64,000 nucleotides of DNA from the NCBI RefSeq assembly GCF_039538765.1, contig NZ_BAABCJ010000005.1:310001-374000 (forward strand), given 5' to 3'. Shown piece by piece: positions 42,849-50,807 of this stretch. This DNA comes from Zhihengliuella alba (GTDB lineage Bacteria > Actinomycetota > Actinomycetes > Actinomycetales > Micrococcaceae). Each line of letters starts with the position of its first letter. Within the stretch, counting starts at the first letter, position 1. The position numbers were made by a program, and so were the translations under genes. The notes under the pieces are model-generated. The model worked only from the letters and a program-made list of their open reading frames with translations. It was not told where the DNA came from and ran no database searches.

Positions 42849-43223
42849 GGCCGTCCCGGAGGTCAATTCCCGGAAAGCGTGTGAGTTGAGCCGGCCGGAT
42901 CAGCGAGCGGCCCGAGCTAGTGAGCCGGTGACCTAGGTTTCGTCCTTGAGTCCGATTCGGGCGAGCCCGGCGCCGTCGACATCGGTTAACGCGATGGTCG
43001 TCTCGAGGAGTCCGGGGAGCCTCTGGTCAAGGCGACTCGTCGAAGCTAGGGCACGCGTCTGGGATACCGGACTCCGACGTCGTCGACCCCGTTGTTGCGG
43101 CGCGTCCCGCGCGGTTCCATGGAAGGGTGCGACGGTGATGCGGCGCACAACGGAGTGCCCGCCCCGTCGCCGTCCCCTTCCGAACCCGCCCCGCGAACCG
43201 GGCCCCAGCCCCGAAAGCGCCTC
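42849..43223. other. 375-bp gap without an intact gene
   Basis: The plus strand has no convincing start or ribosome site. On the minus strand, 42933-43070 encodes a protein-like stretch (RLDQRLPGLLETTIALTDVD, then GLARIGLKDET and a stop) with no start of its own, possibly the 3' remnant of a lost gene. In-frame starts of the next gene at 43119 would use part of this gap. Confidence 0.3.
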
Positions 43224-44555
43224 ATGACCTCCTCGCTCTCCTCTTCGACCTCGCCGCCGGCCACGCGCCCCGGCGACATCGCCCGCTTCGCGCTCTACAG
43301 CGCCATCGGACTCCTCGTCTTCTTCGTCCCCGTCACGCTCGGCGGGACCAGCACTATCCTGCTGGACCACGCAGTGAGCTGGCTGCGCGAGCACGGCGCC
43401 GGCGTGGTGCCCTACTACGCCCTGCTGGTCATCCTCGCCGGAACGGTGGCGCCCTTCGTCACGGGAGCCTGGCGCGCCTCGCGGCTGAAGGCCGTGTTCG
43501 CGTTCCTGAACATCGTCGGCCTGACAGTCGGCATCGCCATGGTCGCCGGCGTCGGCCCGGCCTGGCTCATGGACGCGCAGATGGGCCCGTTCCTCTTCAA
43601 CGCACTGGTGATCCCCGTGGGCCTGATCGTGCCGATCGGCGCGATCTTCCTCGCCATGCTCGTGGGCTACGGCCTGATGGAGTTCCTGGGCGTCTTCCTC
43701 CAGCCCGTCATGCGCCCGCTGTGGCGCACGCCGGGGCGTTCGGCGATCGACGCCGTCGCGTCCTTCGTCGGCAGCTACTCGCTGGCGCTGCTGATCACCA
43801 ACCGCGTGTACCACCGCGGCCGCTACACCGGCCGCGAGGCGGCCATCATCGCCACCGGCTTCTCGACCGTCTCCGCCAGCTTCATGGTGATCGTCGCCAA
43901 GACCCTGGGTCTGATGGACCACTGGCTCCTGTACTTCCTGACCGCCCTGGTGGTCACCTTCGCCGTCACCGCAATCTCGGTGCGCATCCCGCCCCTCAGT
44001 CGCATCCCGGACGTCCCGTACCCGGGCGTCGAGCACGTGCCGGAGCTCAAGCCCACCGGCAACCGCTTCGCCTACGCGTGGCGCGAGGCGCTGACCACCC
44101 TGCGCGAGGCACCGTCGCTGCCGCGCAACGTCGCCGTCAACGTCCTCGACGGCCTGAAGATGGCGATGGCCATCCTGCCCTCGATCCTCTCGGTCGGGCT
44201 GATCGGCCTGGTGCTCGCGCGCTACACGCCGATCTTCGACTGGGTCGGCTACGTGTTCGCCCCCTTCGCGTGGGTGGTCGGGCTGGAGGATCCGCTGCTG
44301 GTGGGCAAGGCGTCGGCGACGGGCATCGCCGAGATGTTCCTGCCGGCCACGCTCGCCGCCGACCACGCCTCGCTCGAGCTGCGCATGGTGGTAGGGATCG
44401 TCTGCGTCGCCGCGATCATCTTCTTCTCGGCCCTGGTGCCCTGCATTCTGGCCACGGACATCCCGCTACCGCTGTGGACCATGGTGGTCATCTGGTTCGA
44501 GCGCGTCGCCCTGACCATCCTGATCGCGACGCCGGTGGTCCGCCTGCTGTTATAG
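43224..44555 (+). CDS. YjiH family (nucleoside-recognition domain) membrane protein
   Basis: 443-aa integral membrane protein with about ten helices. It matches YjiH: FALYSAIGLLVFFVPVTLGG, LAMLVGYGLMEFLGVFLQP, the conserved SAIDAVASFVGSYSLALLITN (gate-domain motif) and GFSTVSASFMVIVAKTLGLM. Function is unproven; relatives are predicted transporters. ATG 43224 is preferred; ATG 43119 would add a 35-residue polar extension without family support. A hairpin follows at 44582. Confidence 0.85.
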   Translation: MTSSLSSSTSPPATRPGDIARFALYSAIGLLVFFVPVTLGGTSTILLDHAVSWLREHGAGVVPYYALLVILAGTVAPFVTGAWRASRLKAVFAFLNIVGLTVGIAMVAGVGPAWLMDAQMGPFLFNALVIPVGLIVPIGAIFLAMLVGYGLMEFLGVFLQPVMRPLWRTPGRSAIDAVASFVGSYSLALLITNRVYHRGRYTGREAAIIATGFSTVSASFMVIVAKTLGLMDHWLLYFLTALVVTFAVTAISVRIPPLSRIPDVPYPGVEHVPELKPTGNRFAYAWREALTTLREAPSLPRNVAVNVLDGLKMAMAILPSILSVGLIGLVLARYTPIFDWVGYVFAPFAWVVGLEDPLLVGKASATGIAEMFLPATLAADHASLELRMVVGIVCVAAIIFFSALVPCILATDIPLPLWTMVVIWFERVALTILIATPVVRLLL

Positions 44556-44581
44556 CGGCCGTCCCCGGCTGCCACCCCTCG

Positions 44582-44606
44582 CGACGGCGTGATCCAATCG
44601 CCGTCG
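44582..44606 (+). terminator. Terminator hairpin after the YjiH gene
   Basis: CGACGGCG (44582-44589) pairs with CGCCGTCG (44599-44606), 9-nt loop, 26 bp after the stop. It shares the stem core with other hairpins in the window. Confidence 0.6.
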
Positions 44607-44671
44607 ATTCGTGGCCGAATCGAGCCCCGCCGGGGCTACCGTGCCGGCGTCCCCGGTGGTTCGCTTGCACT

Positions 44672-45490
44672 ATGGATGCCACCTGGATGCTCGGGGCCGT
44701 CCGCGGTCGGCGGACCACCAGCCGGACGGTGACCGCAGGCCTGGCGGTGGCCGCCGTCGTTCTCCTCGGCGCGTGCAGTGCTGACCCGGATGACGGCGAC
44801 GGCACCGTCTCGCCGTCCCCCACGCCGACGCAGACGTCGGCGGCGCCCACCACGGCGGGTTCGCCCTCGGGAACACCCGGCACGACGGCGACAGCCCCGC
44901 CGAGCGCGACGCCAAGCTCCGGCGCCCCGGCCGCTTCGTTGCCGGCCGAGGAGGCAGCGACGGTGGTCTACCCGGCTCCGGGGGCCAGCGAATACGGCGA
45001 TCCGGAGGCGGCCGCGAGCGGATTCGCGTCCGACTACGCCGGCTTCGAGAACCCTACGCTCTCCGACTTCATGCAGGGGGACAGCCGGTCGGGCGAGTTC
45101 GAGGTCACGCCGGCGGATGGCCGGCTCGTGACCACGGTGCTCGTCCGGCAGCTCTCCGACGACGCCTGGTACGTCATCGGGTCGTCCACCCGGGACATCC
45201 AGGTGGACGAACCCGTGGCCGGTGCCAGGAGCGCCTCGCCGCTGGGCGTGAGCGGGAACGCCCTGGCGTTCGAGGGCAACGTGCTGGTGCAGGTCCGCGG
45301 CCCCGACGGCACGGTGCTGGGCCAGGCGCCCGTCACCGGCAGCGGGGGACCGGACCCCGGGCCCTTCGCCGGCGAGATCCCCTTCACCGACCCGGGATCG
45401 GGGCATGGCGCGGCGCTGTTCCTGACGCACAGCGCGCGCGACGGCAGCCTGGAGCAGGTCGTCGCGGTGCCCGTGACCTTCGGTGGCTAG
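44672..45490 (+). CDS. Lipoprotein with Gmad2-like C-terminal domain
   Basis: 272-aa lipoprotein. The signal helix ends at lipobox VVLLGAC, followed by a long Ser/Thr/Pro/Ala linker. The C-terminal half contains a region like the Gmad2 immunoglobulin-like domain: GVSGNALAFEGNVLVQVRGP, GTVLGQAPVTG and FLTHSARDGSLEQVVAVPVTF. Start ATG 44672; a second in-frame ATG at 44687 is possible. A strong bidirectional hairpin lies downstream. Probably extracellular; function unknown. Confidence 0.75.
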   Translation: MDATWMLGAVRGRRTTSRTVTAGLAVAAVVLLGACSADPDDGDGTVSPSPTPTQTSAAPTTAGSPSGTPGTTATAPPSATPSSGAPAASLPAEEAATVVYPAPGASEYGDPEAAASGFASDYAGFENPTLSDFMQGDSRSGEFEVTPADGRLVTTVLVRQLSDDAWYVIGSSTRDIQVDEPVAGARSASPLGVSGNALAFEGNVLVQVRGPDGTVLGQAPVTGSGGPDPGPFAGEIPFTDPGSGHGAALFLTHSARDGSLEQVVAVPVTFGG

Positions 45491-45567
45491 TTCAGTGGTT
45501 AGAGGGGGGGCCGATTCGGGCCTCGGCGCATTGACGCTGCCGGTTCGTCGAAAGATCCGACCCGACG

Positions 45568-45609
45568 ACGACGGCGGGGCCTCGGCACCTGCCGGGACCC
45601 CGCCGTCGT
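45568..45609. terminator. Bidirectional terminator between convergent genes
   Basis: ACGACGGCGGGG (45568-45579) pairs with CCCCGCCGTCGT (45598-45609), and an inner CGGC/GCCG stem (45583-45586, 45591-45594) closes an ACCT loop. It lies between the lipoprotein stop (45490) and the minus-strand stop (45645). Confidence 0.75.
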
Positions 45610-45644
45610 ACTCCTGCCGTCCTACTCCTGCTCGGTGACTCGTC

Positions 45645-46250
45645 TCAGTTGGCGACCGTGAAGCGGCGGTTCTCGTTCTTGGGCTCCTCGAGTTCGTCGA
45701 GGACGGCAACCGCGAAGTCCTGGGTGGAGATCGAGTCGCCCACCGGGTTGTTCACGCCGACCTTGTACTCGCCGGTCCGCTCGCCCGGGGCGATGACCGG
45801 TGCCGGTGCCAGCATCGTCCAGTTCACGCCCGAGGAGTCCTCGTAGTAGCTCAGGATCTCCGCGAAGCTGTCCGCCTCCGACTTGTACTCCGGCGGGAAG
45901 CCCTCGGTCTCGCGCAGCTGTCCGCCGCCGGGGAGTTCGAGTGCGCCCGCGCCGCCCACCACGAAGACCCGTGCCGGGACCAGCGTCTCCGCGATCTCCT
46001 CGTGCGCGGCCCGGATGGGGCCGTGGTCGCTGCCGTCGCGCGGGGTCGGCACGGAGATCATGACGACGTCGTGGCCCTGGGCGAGCTCGCGGTACGCGGC
46101 GACGTCCGTCAGCTCCGCCTGCGCCGAGGCCGCCCCGGGGACCTCGGCACCCGAGCGGGACACCGCGGTGACCTCGTGCCCCCGGGTCAGCGCCTCGGCG
46201 ACGATCTGGCTGCCGACCATGCCGGTGGCTCCGTACACTGCGATCTTCAT
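45645..46250 (-). CDS. NAD(P)-dependent Rossmann protein (NmrA/SDR-a type)
   Basis: 201-aa protein beginning MKIAVYGATGMVGSQIV, the G-x-x-G-x-x-G dinucleotide motif. GHDVVMISVPTPR and RVFVVGGAGALELPGG follow, and the C-terminus contains a YKSEADSFAEIL segment in place of a classical YxxxK. It fits the NAD(P)H-binding NmrA-like family, often an atypical reductase or redox sensor. The ATG at 46250 has AAGGA 6 nt before it. It is divergent from the Nudix gene. Confidence 0.82.
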   Translation of the reverse strand: MKIAVYGATGMVGSQIVAEALTRGHEVTAVSRSGAEVPGAASAQAELTDVAAYRELAQGHDVVMISVPTPRDGSDHGPIRAAHEEIAETLVPARVFVVGGAGALELPGGGQLRETEGFPPEYKSEADSFAEILSYYEDSSGVNWTMLAPAPVIAPGERTGEYKVGVNNPVGDSISTQDFAVAVLDELEEPKNENRRFTVAN

Positions 46251-46358
46251 GTGGATCCTTGTCCTGGGTGTCCGCAGGCGGGCCGTGCCGCCTGCGGGAT
46301 CGAATGATTGCGACTACGGTAACCATCGAGCGCGCCATTCGATTCCGAGGAGCTCAAC

Positions 46359-47219
46359 ATGACGCAAAGCGGTCCCGCCGAGCCCTCGCAGCAGGACGGG
46401 CTCCCGACCCTGGACGGCGACGCCGCCACCGCGGTGCTCCTGCGCGACGGCGACGCCGGGCTGGAGGTCCTCCTGCTCGAGCGCCTGGGGAGCAGCCGCA
46501 CGTTCGCCGGGGCCTGGGTCTTCCCGGGCGGGTTCGTGGACCCGGAGGACTACGTCGGCCTGGAGGGCTTGGAGGGATCCGCCGACCCCGAGCTGGCGGC
46601 GCTCGCCGACGGCGCGCGGAACCGGACCGTTCCGGATCTGCCCGTCGACGCCGTCCCCGCGGCCCTGATCCGGGCTGCGCGCCGGGCCGCCGTCCGCGAG
46701 ACCGCGGAGGAGACCGGCCTGGTCATCGACGAGGCGGCGCTGGTGCCGACGTCCTGCTGGGTGCCGCCCCGGCAGCAGGCCCGGCGCATGCGCGCCTGGT
46801 ACTTCCTCGCGCCGCTGCCGGGGGAGGGGAGCGACGCCGTCGTGCTGAGCCCCGGCGAGCACGCCGACTCGGTGTGGATCACCCCGCGGGAGGCGCTCGA
46901 GCGCCACGGCGCCGGCACCATGGTGCTGGTCCCGCCGCTCTGGCTGACGCTGCACCTCCTCGGCGGGTATGCCACGGTGGGCGCCGCCGTCGCCGGGCTG
47001 GCCGCCGATCCGCCCGTGCAGTACCGCAGCCAGATGGTCCAGAAGGGCGGCCGGAAGTACGTGGTGTGGGCGGGCGACGCGGCGTGGATCGACGAGCATC
47101 CCGCCGAACCCGACGCCGAGGCGGACGCGGCGGCCGGCATGGATCTGGAACTCGTGGAGCCGAATCGCCGCTTCCGGCTCGACGTGACGGAGCCGCCCTG
47201 GACGCTCGACCAGCACTGA
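46359..47219 (+). CDS. Nudix hydrolase (NUDT19/NUDT7-like)
   Basis: 286-aa hydrolase of nucleoside diphosphate-type compounds. The Nudix box is interrupted: the GGFVDPED start is separated from RRAAVRETAEETGL by about 45 residues, a layout seen in NUDT19-type proteins that act on coenzyme A derivatives or NADH-like dinucleotides. VFPGGFVDPED carries the conserved glycines and the E-T-x-E-E-T-G motif supplies metal ligands. GAGGAG precedes the ATG. The C-terminal 30 residues are Asp/Glu/Ala-rich. Confidence 0.82.
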   Translation: MTQSGPAEPSQQDGLPTLDGDAATAVLLRDGDAGLEVLLLERLGSSRTFAGAWVFPGGFVDPEDYVGLEGLEGSADPELAALADGARNRTVPDLPVDAVPAALIRAARRAAVRETAEETGLVIDEAALVPTSCWVPPRQQARRMRAWYFLAPLPGEGSDAVVLSPGEHADSVWITPREALERHGAGTMVLVPPLWLTLHLLGGYATVGAAVAGLAADPPVQYRSQMVQKGGRKYVVWAGDAAWIDEHPAEPDAEADAAAGMDLELVEPNRRFRLDVTEPPWTLDQH

Positions 47220-47241
47220 TCTGAGATCGCCCCGGCGTGAG

Positions 47242-47261
47242 ACCGCCCGCCCGCTGGCGGT
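47242..47261 (+). terminator. Candidate terminator after the Nudix gene
   Basis: ACCGCC (47242-47247) pairs with GGCGGT (47256-47261), 8-nt loop, 22 bp after the stop codon. The stem is short and has no T tract. Confidence 0.35.
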
Positions 47262-47278
47262 AACGTCACCGTCCTGAA

Positions 47279-47284
47279 CTAGGA
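47279..47284 (+). promoter_or_regulatory. Candidate -10 box for the ABC exporter genes
   Basis: TAGGAT lies 79 bp before the first permease gene and just after the Nudix hairpin. A -35 element is not evident. Confidence 0.3.
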
Positions 47285-47362
47285 TGCACTCGGTGCTCTA
47301 TTCGTTGGAGGTAGTCCCGCGAGGTGGGGCGCGAATAGCAGTGATTCAGGGGGGGTACTGGC

Positions 47363-48292
47363 ATGTCCGGTCGGACCGTCGCGATGGTCGGAGGGCTCAC
47401 GCTGTTGTTCATGCTCCTGGGCTCGGCTCTCTCGGTGTACAACACCAAGCAGGAAGCGATCACGCTGGAGGGCAACAAGCTCTACTCGACAGCGAGCATC
47501 CGCGTCACCGGAAACCCCCGGGAGATCGTCCGGAAGGCGCGCACGCTGGGCCCCGAGACGCGAATCTACGTCCAGCTGCCCGGCGAGGCAAGGGTGCGGA
47601 ATCTGCTGGTCGACGACCCGACCGGGTTGAATCTGCCTCTTCATGAGGGGCGGTCCTTCTGGGCGGGCGAGGAGAAGGCGGCGATTGTCGGGGCGGCAAT
47701 TCCTGTCGTCGACCGGGACGGACGGGAGTACTTCGAGTACGACGGCGAGATCTACGAAGTCATCGGGCGTCTCGGAGCGGGCCCCGACAGTCTGCTGGCA
47801 GCAGATGTACTCCTGAGTGACCCGGCGCGGGCATTCGACGGATCCGGTCCGATCGTCGTCGACCGCGTCGACGCCTACGCGCGGTATGTCGAGAACTTCG
47901 GGAGTCAGGGCGTCGCCCGGATGAACGAGGACACGAACCGGCGCACCAACGTCGACTTCGTCTCGCCGCTGTTGCTCGGACTGGGGACCGCCATCGTGAC
48001 CGCAGGGGCAGTGTTCACGGGGATGCTCGCTGCGTCCTTGCTCCAGCGTCGACACCATGTCCTCCACCTGCTCGGCCATCGGCGCCTTCCAGTTCTGGTG
48101 CGGTCCGTCGGGCAGCTCGGGTTGGTCGCGGTGATGGCGGGCCTCCCCGCGTTCGCTGCGGCCGTTCTCGCCGGAGACCCGATGGTCTCCGGCGCCAGCG
48201 TCCTCGGCGTCGAGGCGCTGGTGGCCTCCGCAGTTGTCGTCAGTTTCCTGACGGCCGCCCACCTCCGGAGGCCGGTGGCGCCGTGGAGCTAG
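47363..48292 (+). CDS. MacB/FtsX-like ABC permease subunit (first of two)
   Basis: 309-aa membrane protein. One N-terminal helix (residues about 8-25), a roughly 170-residue extracytoplasmic domain resembling the MacB periplasmic core (IVGAAIPVVDRDGREYFEYD, then YEVIGRLGAG), and three C-terminal helices (about 196-215, 240-265 and 275-298). Start ATG 47363 has a G7 run upstream. It overlaps the second permease gene by 10 bp. Together with the next two genes it forms a complete exporter of the MacB type, which usually moves peptides, antibiotics or lipoproteins. Confidence 0.7.
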   Translation: MSGRTVAMVGGLTLLFMLLGSALSVYNTKQEAITLEGNKLYSTASIRVTGNPREIVRKARTLGPETRIYVQLPGEARVRNLLVDDPTGLNLPLHEGRSFWAGEEKAAIVGAAIPVVDRDGREYFEYDGEIYEVIGRLGAGPDSLLAADVLLSDPARAFDGSGPIVVDRVDAYARYVENFGSQGVARMNEDTNRRTNVDFVSPLLLGLGTAIVTAGAVFTGMLAASLLQRRHHVLHLLGHRRLPVLVRSVGQLGLVAVMAGLPAFAAAVLAGDPMVSGASVLGVEALVASAVVVSFLTAAHLRRPVAPWS

Positions 48293-49560
48293 TGTTCGAC
48301 CTGCGCCGGAACTGGCTCATTCTGACCTGCAAGGCGCTGACCTGGGCCCTGCTGGCGGTGACGGTCTTCAATATCGCCTCCTTCGCGCAGTCGACCGACA
48401 CCGCGATCAACCGAAGCTTCTCGGCCGAAGCCGAAACCAACATGTACCAGCTCGTCGATCGACTGGCCGACCCTGAGGACTTCTACGAATTCAGGCAGTC
48501 CCGGACCAATCTGGAACAGCTGGGAGCCTTCTACGACGAGCTCAACGAGGCCGACGAGTTCGACCTCCTGTCCGTCTTCGACCAGCCGGTTCCTGTCCGA
48601 GATTTTCGGGGGAACGAGACTTTCGACGCCGGATACGGAACAGAAGGGAGCGTCGGCGGGCCCTATACGGACGAGGTCGGGCGCCGGGTGCAGGATGTCA
48701 AGGCGGTCCAGCTGAATCAGAAGGCCTTTGACTTCTACAGGCTCGCCGTCTCCGAAGGGACTCCGCCGGACTGGGGCGATGTGGACTACTCCGACGGCGC
48801 CGTGCCCGTCCTGCTGGGGAGCAGCTACGCCGGAGTGTACGAGGTGGGCGACGTCATCGACGGCAACTTCTACACGCTGCCGATGCGGATGCAGGTGACC
48901 GGAATCCTCGAGGAGGAAGCGTCCCTCTATTACCAGGGGGAGATGAACTTCTATCTCGACCACCATCTGCTGATCCCGTATCCCCCGTCTGCAGAGCAGT
49001 TCGCTGCGCAGGACCAGGTCTTCTACGGCATTCTCTATTTCGCCATGGTCAATGCCGACATCGCCGTGCCGCGAGGCCTCAGCACCGACCAGGTGCTGGG
49101 GGAACTGGCAGAGGCGTCGGACCACAGTGGCTTCGAGCATTACGCGGTGGCCAACCTCCCCGACTACCTACTCCAGTTCTCCCTGGTGAAATCCATCATC
49201 CAGGACAACCTGGCCCTCGTGCAGGGGATCGGAGTCCTCCTGTGCCTCGGCGTGCTGGTGGCCAGCGGCTTCGCGAACGCCCAGCTGCTCCGGCGTCGGC
49301 AGGCAAAGGCCCTCGCTTTTTGGCGGCTCGGCTACAGCCGCGGTGCAATCCGGAGGATGCTGCTGCTCACGGCCCTCGTCCAGTACGCAGCGGCTACGGC
49401 GGGCACAGCGGTCGGACTCAGCCTTCTGCCACAGGCCAGTCCGGCCGGCCTCTGGTCCGCGGCCGGCGTGCTGGTTCTCCTGGTTTCTGTCGATGCCGCC
49501 CACGAGAGCCACCTCCTTCGACGACTCATCGACCACACCTCCGGAAGGATGGACACCTGA
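48283..49560 (+). CDS. MacB/FtsX-like ABC permease subunit (second of two)
   Basis: 425-aa membrane protein with one N-terminal helix (about residues 12-35), a large acidic extracytoplasmic domain (about 36-300) and three C-terminal helices (about 305-335, 358-378 and 382-402). Segments such as VPVLLGSSYAGVYEVGDVI and ARRRQAKALAF-like RRRQAKALAFWRLGYSRGAI are FtsX/MacB-like. Start GTG 48283; GTG 48292 is an alternative. Its stop and the ATPase start share one base (TGATG). The size pair (309 and 425 aa) resembles the two halves of the bacteriocin-associated integral membrane family, but no bacteriocin gene is adjacent. Confidence 0.7.
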   Translation: MELVFDLRRNWLILTCKALTWALLAVTVFNIASFAQSTDTAINRSFSAEAETNMYQLVDRLADPEDFYEFRQSRTNLEQLGAFYDELNEADEFDLLSVFDQPVPVRDFRGNETFDAGYGTEGSVGGPYTDEVGRRVQDVKAVQLNQKAFDFYRLAVSEGTPPDWGDVDYSDGAVPVLLGSSYAGVYEVGDVIDGNFYTLPMRMQVTGILEEEASLYYQGEMNFYLDHHLLIPYPPSAEQFAAQDQVFYGILYFAMVNADIAVPRGLSTDQVLGELAEASDHSGFEHYAVANLPDYLLQFSLVKSIIQDNLALVQGIGVLLCLGVLVASGFANAQLLRRRQAKALAFWRLGYSRGAIRRMLLLTALVQYAAATAGTAVGLSLLPQASPAGLWSAAGVLVLLVSVDAAHESHLLRRLIDHTSGRMDT

Positions 49561-50219
49561 TGCTCCAGCTCGACTCTCTCTCCAAGACCGTCCGCGAACC
49601 GAACGGCCAGCAGCGGCGACTCTTCGATGCGCTCCACATGACGATGGCGGATCATGATCGCTCGATCGCCATCCTGGGGCGCAGCGGCTCCGGCAAGAGT
49701 ACGCTGCTGCGAATCCTGGCCGGGCTGGACGGCGCCTATACGGGGTCCTATTTCCACGCCGGCGAGCTGGTGCCCCAGCGTGAGCAGGCATCGGCGGACT
49801 TCAGAATGAGACACATCGGCTACGTGACCCAGAGCTACGATCTGCTCGAGGATCGAAACGTGCTGCACAACGTCCGGCTCGGGGTCGGCCCGGGAGAGGA
49901 CGCGGAGGAACGCGCCTCGGAGTGCCTGGCGGCCGTGCAGCTGGAAGGCTTCGAGCGAAAGCCGGTCCGGCATCTCTCGGGCGGCGAGGCCCAGCGCGTG
50001 GCCATCGCTAGAGCCCTCGCGAAACGTCCCGACGTCGTGCTCGCCGACGAACCGACCGGCGCACTCGACGAGCGCACCGAACGCAGCATTCTGGACCTCT
50101 TCGCCGACCTGCAGCGCCAAGGGAGGCGGTTCATCATCGCGACTCACAGCGAGACGGTCGCCCGCGCCTGCGACCGTCGTCTGGTGCTGGCCGACGGGCG
50201 ACTGGTGGAGCGCGGCTGA
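49560..50219 (+). CDS. ABC transporter ATP-binding protein (MacB/LolD type)
   Basis: 219-aa ATPase of the exporter. Walker A GRSGSGKST (about residues 40-48), Q-loop GYVTQSYDLLE, signature LSGGEAQRVAIARAL, Walker B DVVLADEPTGALDE and H-loop IIATHSE are all intact. Length fits the LolD/MacB-type ATPase. It is the last gene of the exporter operon; a degenerate region with pseudogenes follows. Confidence 0.9.
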   Translation: MLQLDSLSKTVREPNGQQRRLFDALHMTMADHDRSIAILGRSGSGKSTLLRILAGLDGAYTGSYFHAGELVPQREQASADFRMRHIGYVTQSYDLLEDRNVLHNVRLGVGPGEDAEERASECLAAVQLEGFERKPVRHLSGGEAQRVAIARALAKRPDVVLADEPTGALDERTERSILDLFADLQRQGRRFIIATHSETVARACDRRLVLADGRLVERG

Positions 50220-50263
50220 CCCGCTCCGGCTAGTGGCTGTGCCCCGGCACTGAGCCCAGGGTC

Positions 50264-50482
50264 GGGTGGGGCGGCACCGTCGATGCTCGCCACCCGGAAC
50301 TGGACGTCGTGCACGTGGAAGTTGTGCGGGAAGGGATTGGTGCTGCGCACCTCCCATACCTCCGTGGAGCCGACCCGGACCACGTCGTCCACGCGCACCA
50401 TGTCCATCGGCCGTCCGTTGATGCACCGGTCGGTGAGCGTGAAGAACCGCTGCTCGACGGCGTCGTCCTCGCGTGGAGCCAT
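50264..50482 (-). pseudogene. Multicopper oxidase remnant (bilirubin oxidase/CotA-like)
   Basis: A minus-strand frame encodes a multicopper-oxidase-like segment: FFTLTDRCINGRPMDMVRVD, then GSTEVWEVRSTNPFPHNFHV ending with HDVQFRVASIDG. The copper-ligand H-x-H is present, but the protein is truncated at its N-terminus near 50482 and loses similarity after about 50264, where the normal C-terminal ligands should follow. It is a fragment and cannot be active. Confidence 0.7.
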
Positions 50483-50505
50483 GCGGGCGCGGATGGTACC
50501 AGAGG

Positions 50506-50700
50506 ATGCGAGCGCGCGAGGTCCTCCAGTGCGTCGGCGTCGGCGAGTCGAACGACGAGGTCGGGCGGGCACTGCACAGCTCACTGGAGACCGCGCGGAC
50601 CTATGTCGGCCTGCTCCTCGCCAAGCTCGGCGCGCGCGACAGGTCGCAGCTCGCGGTGATCGCCTACGAATCGGGGCTGGTGGAGCCTGGGTCCCGCTGA
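50506..50700 (+). pseudogene. LuxR-type response regulator remnant
   Basis: A 64-codon frame encodes only the C-terminal LuxR helix-turn-helix: REVLQCVGVGESNDEVGRAL, then SLETARTYVGLLLAKLGARDRSQLAVIAYESGLV. The receiver domain and the first residues of the DNA-binding domain are missing. It starts about 25 bp from the truncated end of the multicopper oxidase remnant, so both were probably cut by the same deletion. Confidence 0.7.
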
Positions 50701-50807
50701 TCGCGCAAGCCCTGGATGCGCTGACGCCGTGCGGTTCCCGCCGTGCCGATCCTGGCTAAGCTGATGAACCTGACAGCCACGTCCACGGACAAGGAGGAGC
50801 GGTCACG

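Noticed and set aside
45484..45562. tRNA-like D-arm sequence (GGCTAGTTCAGTGGTTAGAG) after the Gmad2 lipoprotein
   Set aside because: No matching acceptor stem, anticodon stem or TPsiC arm follows; the segment overlaps the stop codon and precedes a terminator hairpin.
47220..47362. Search for a bacteriocin precursor before the ABC exporter
   Set aside because: No small ORF with a signal sequence or lactococcin-like features is present in the gap.
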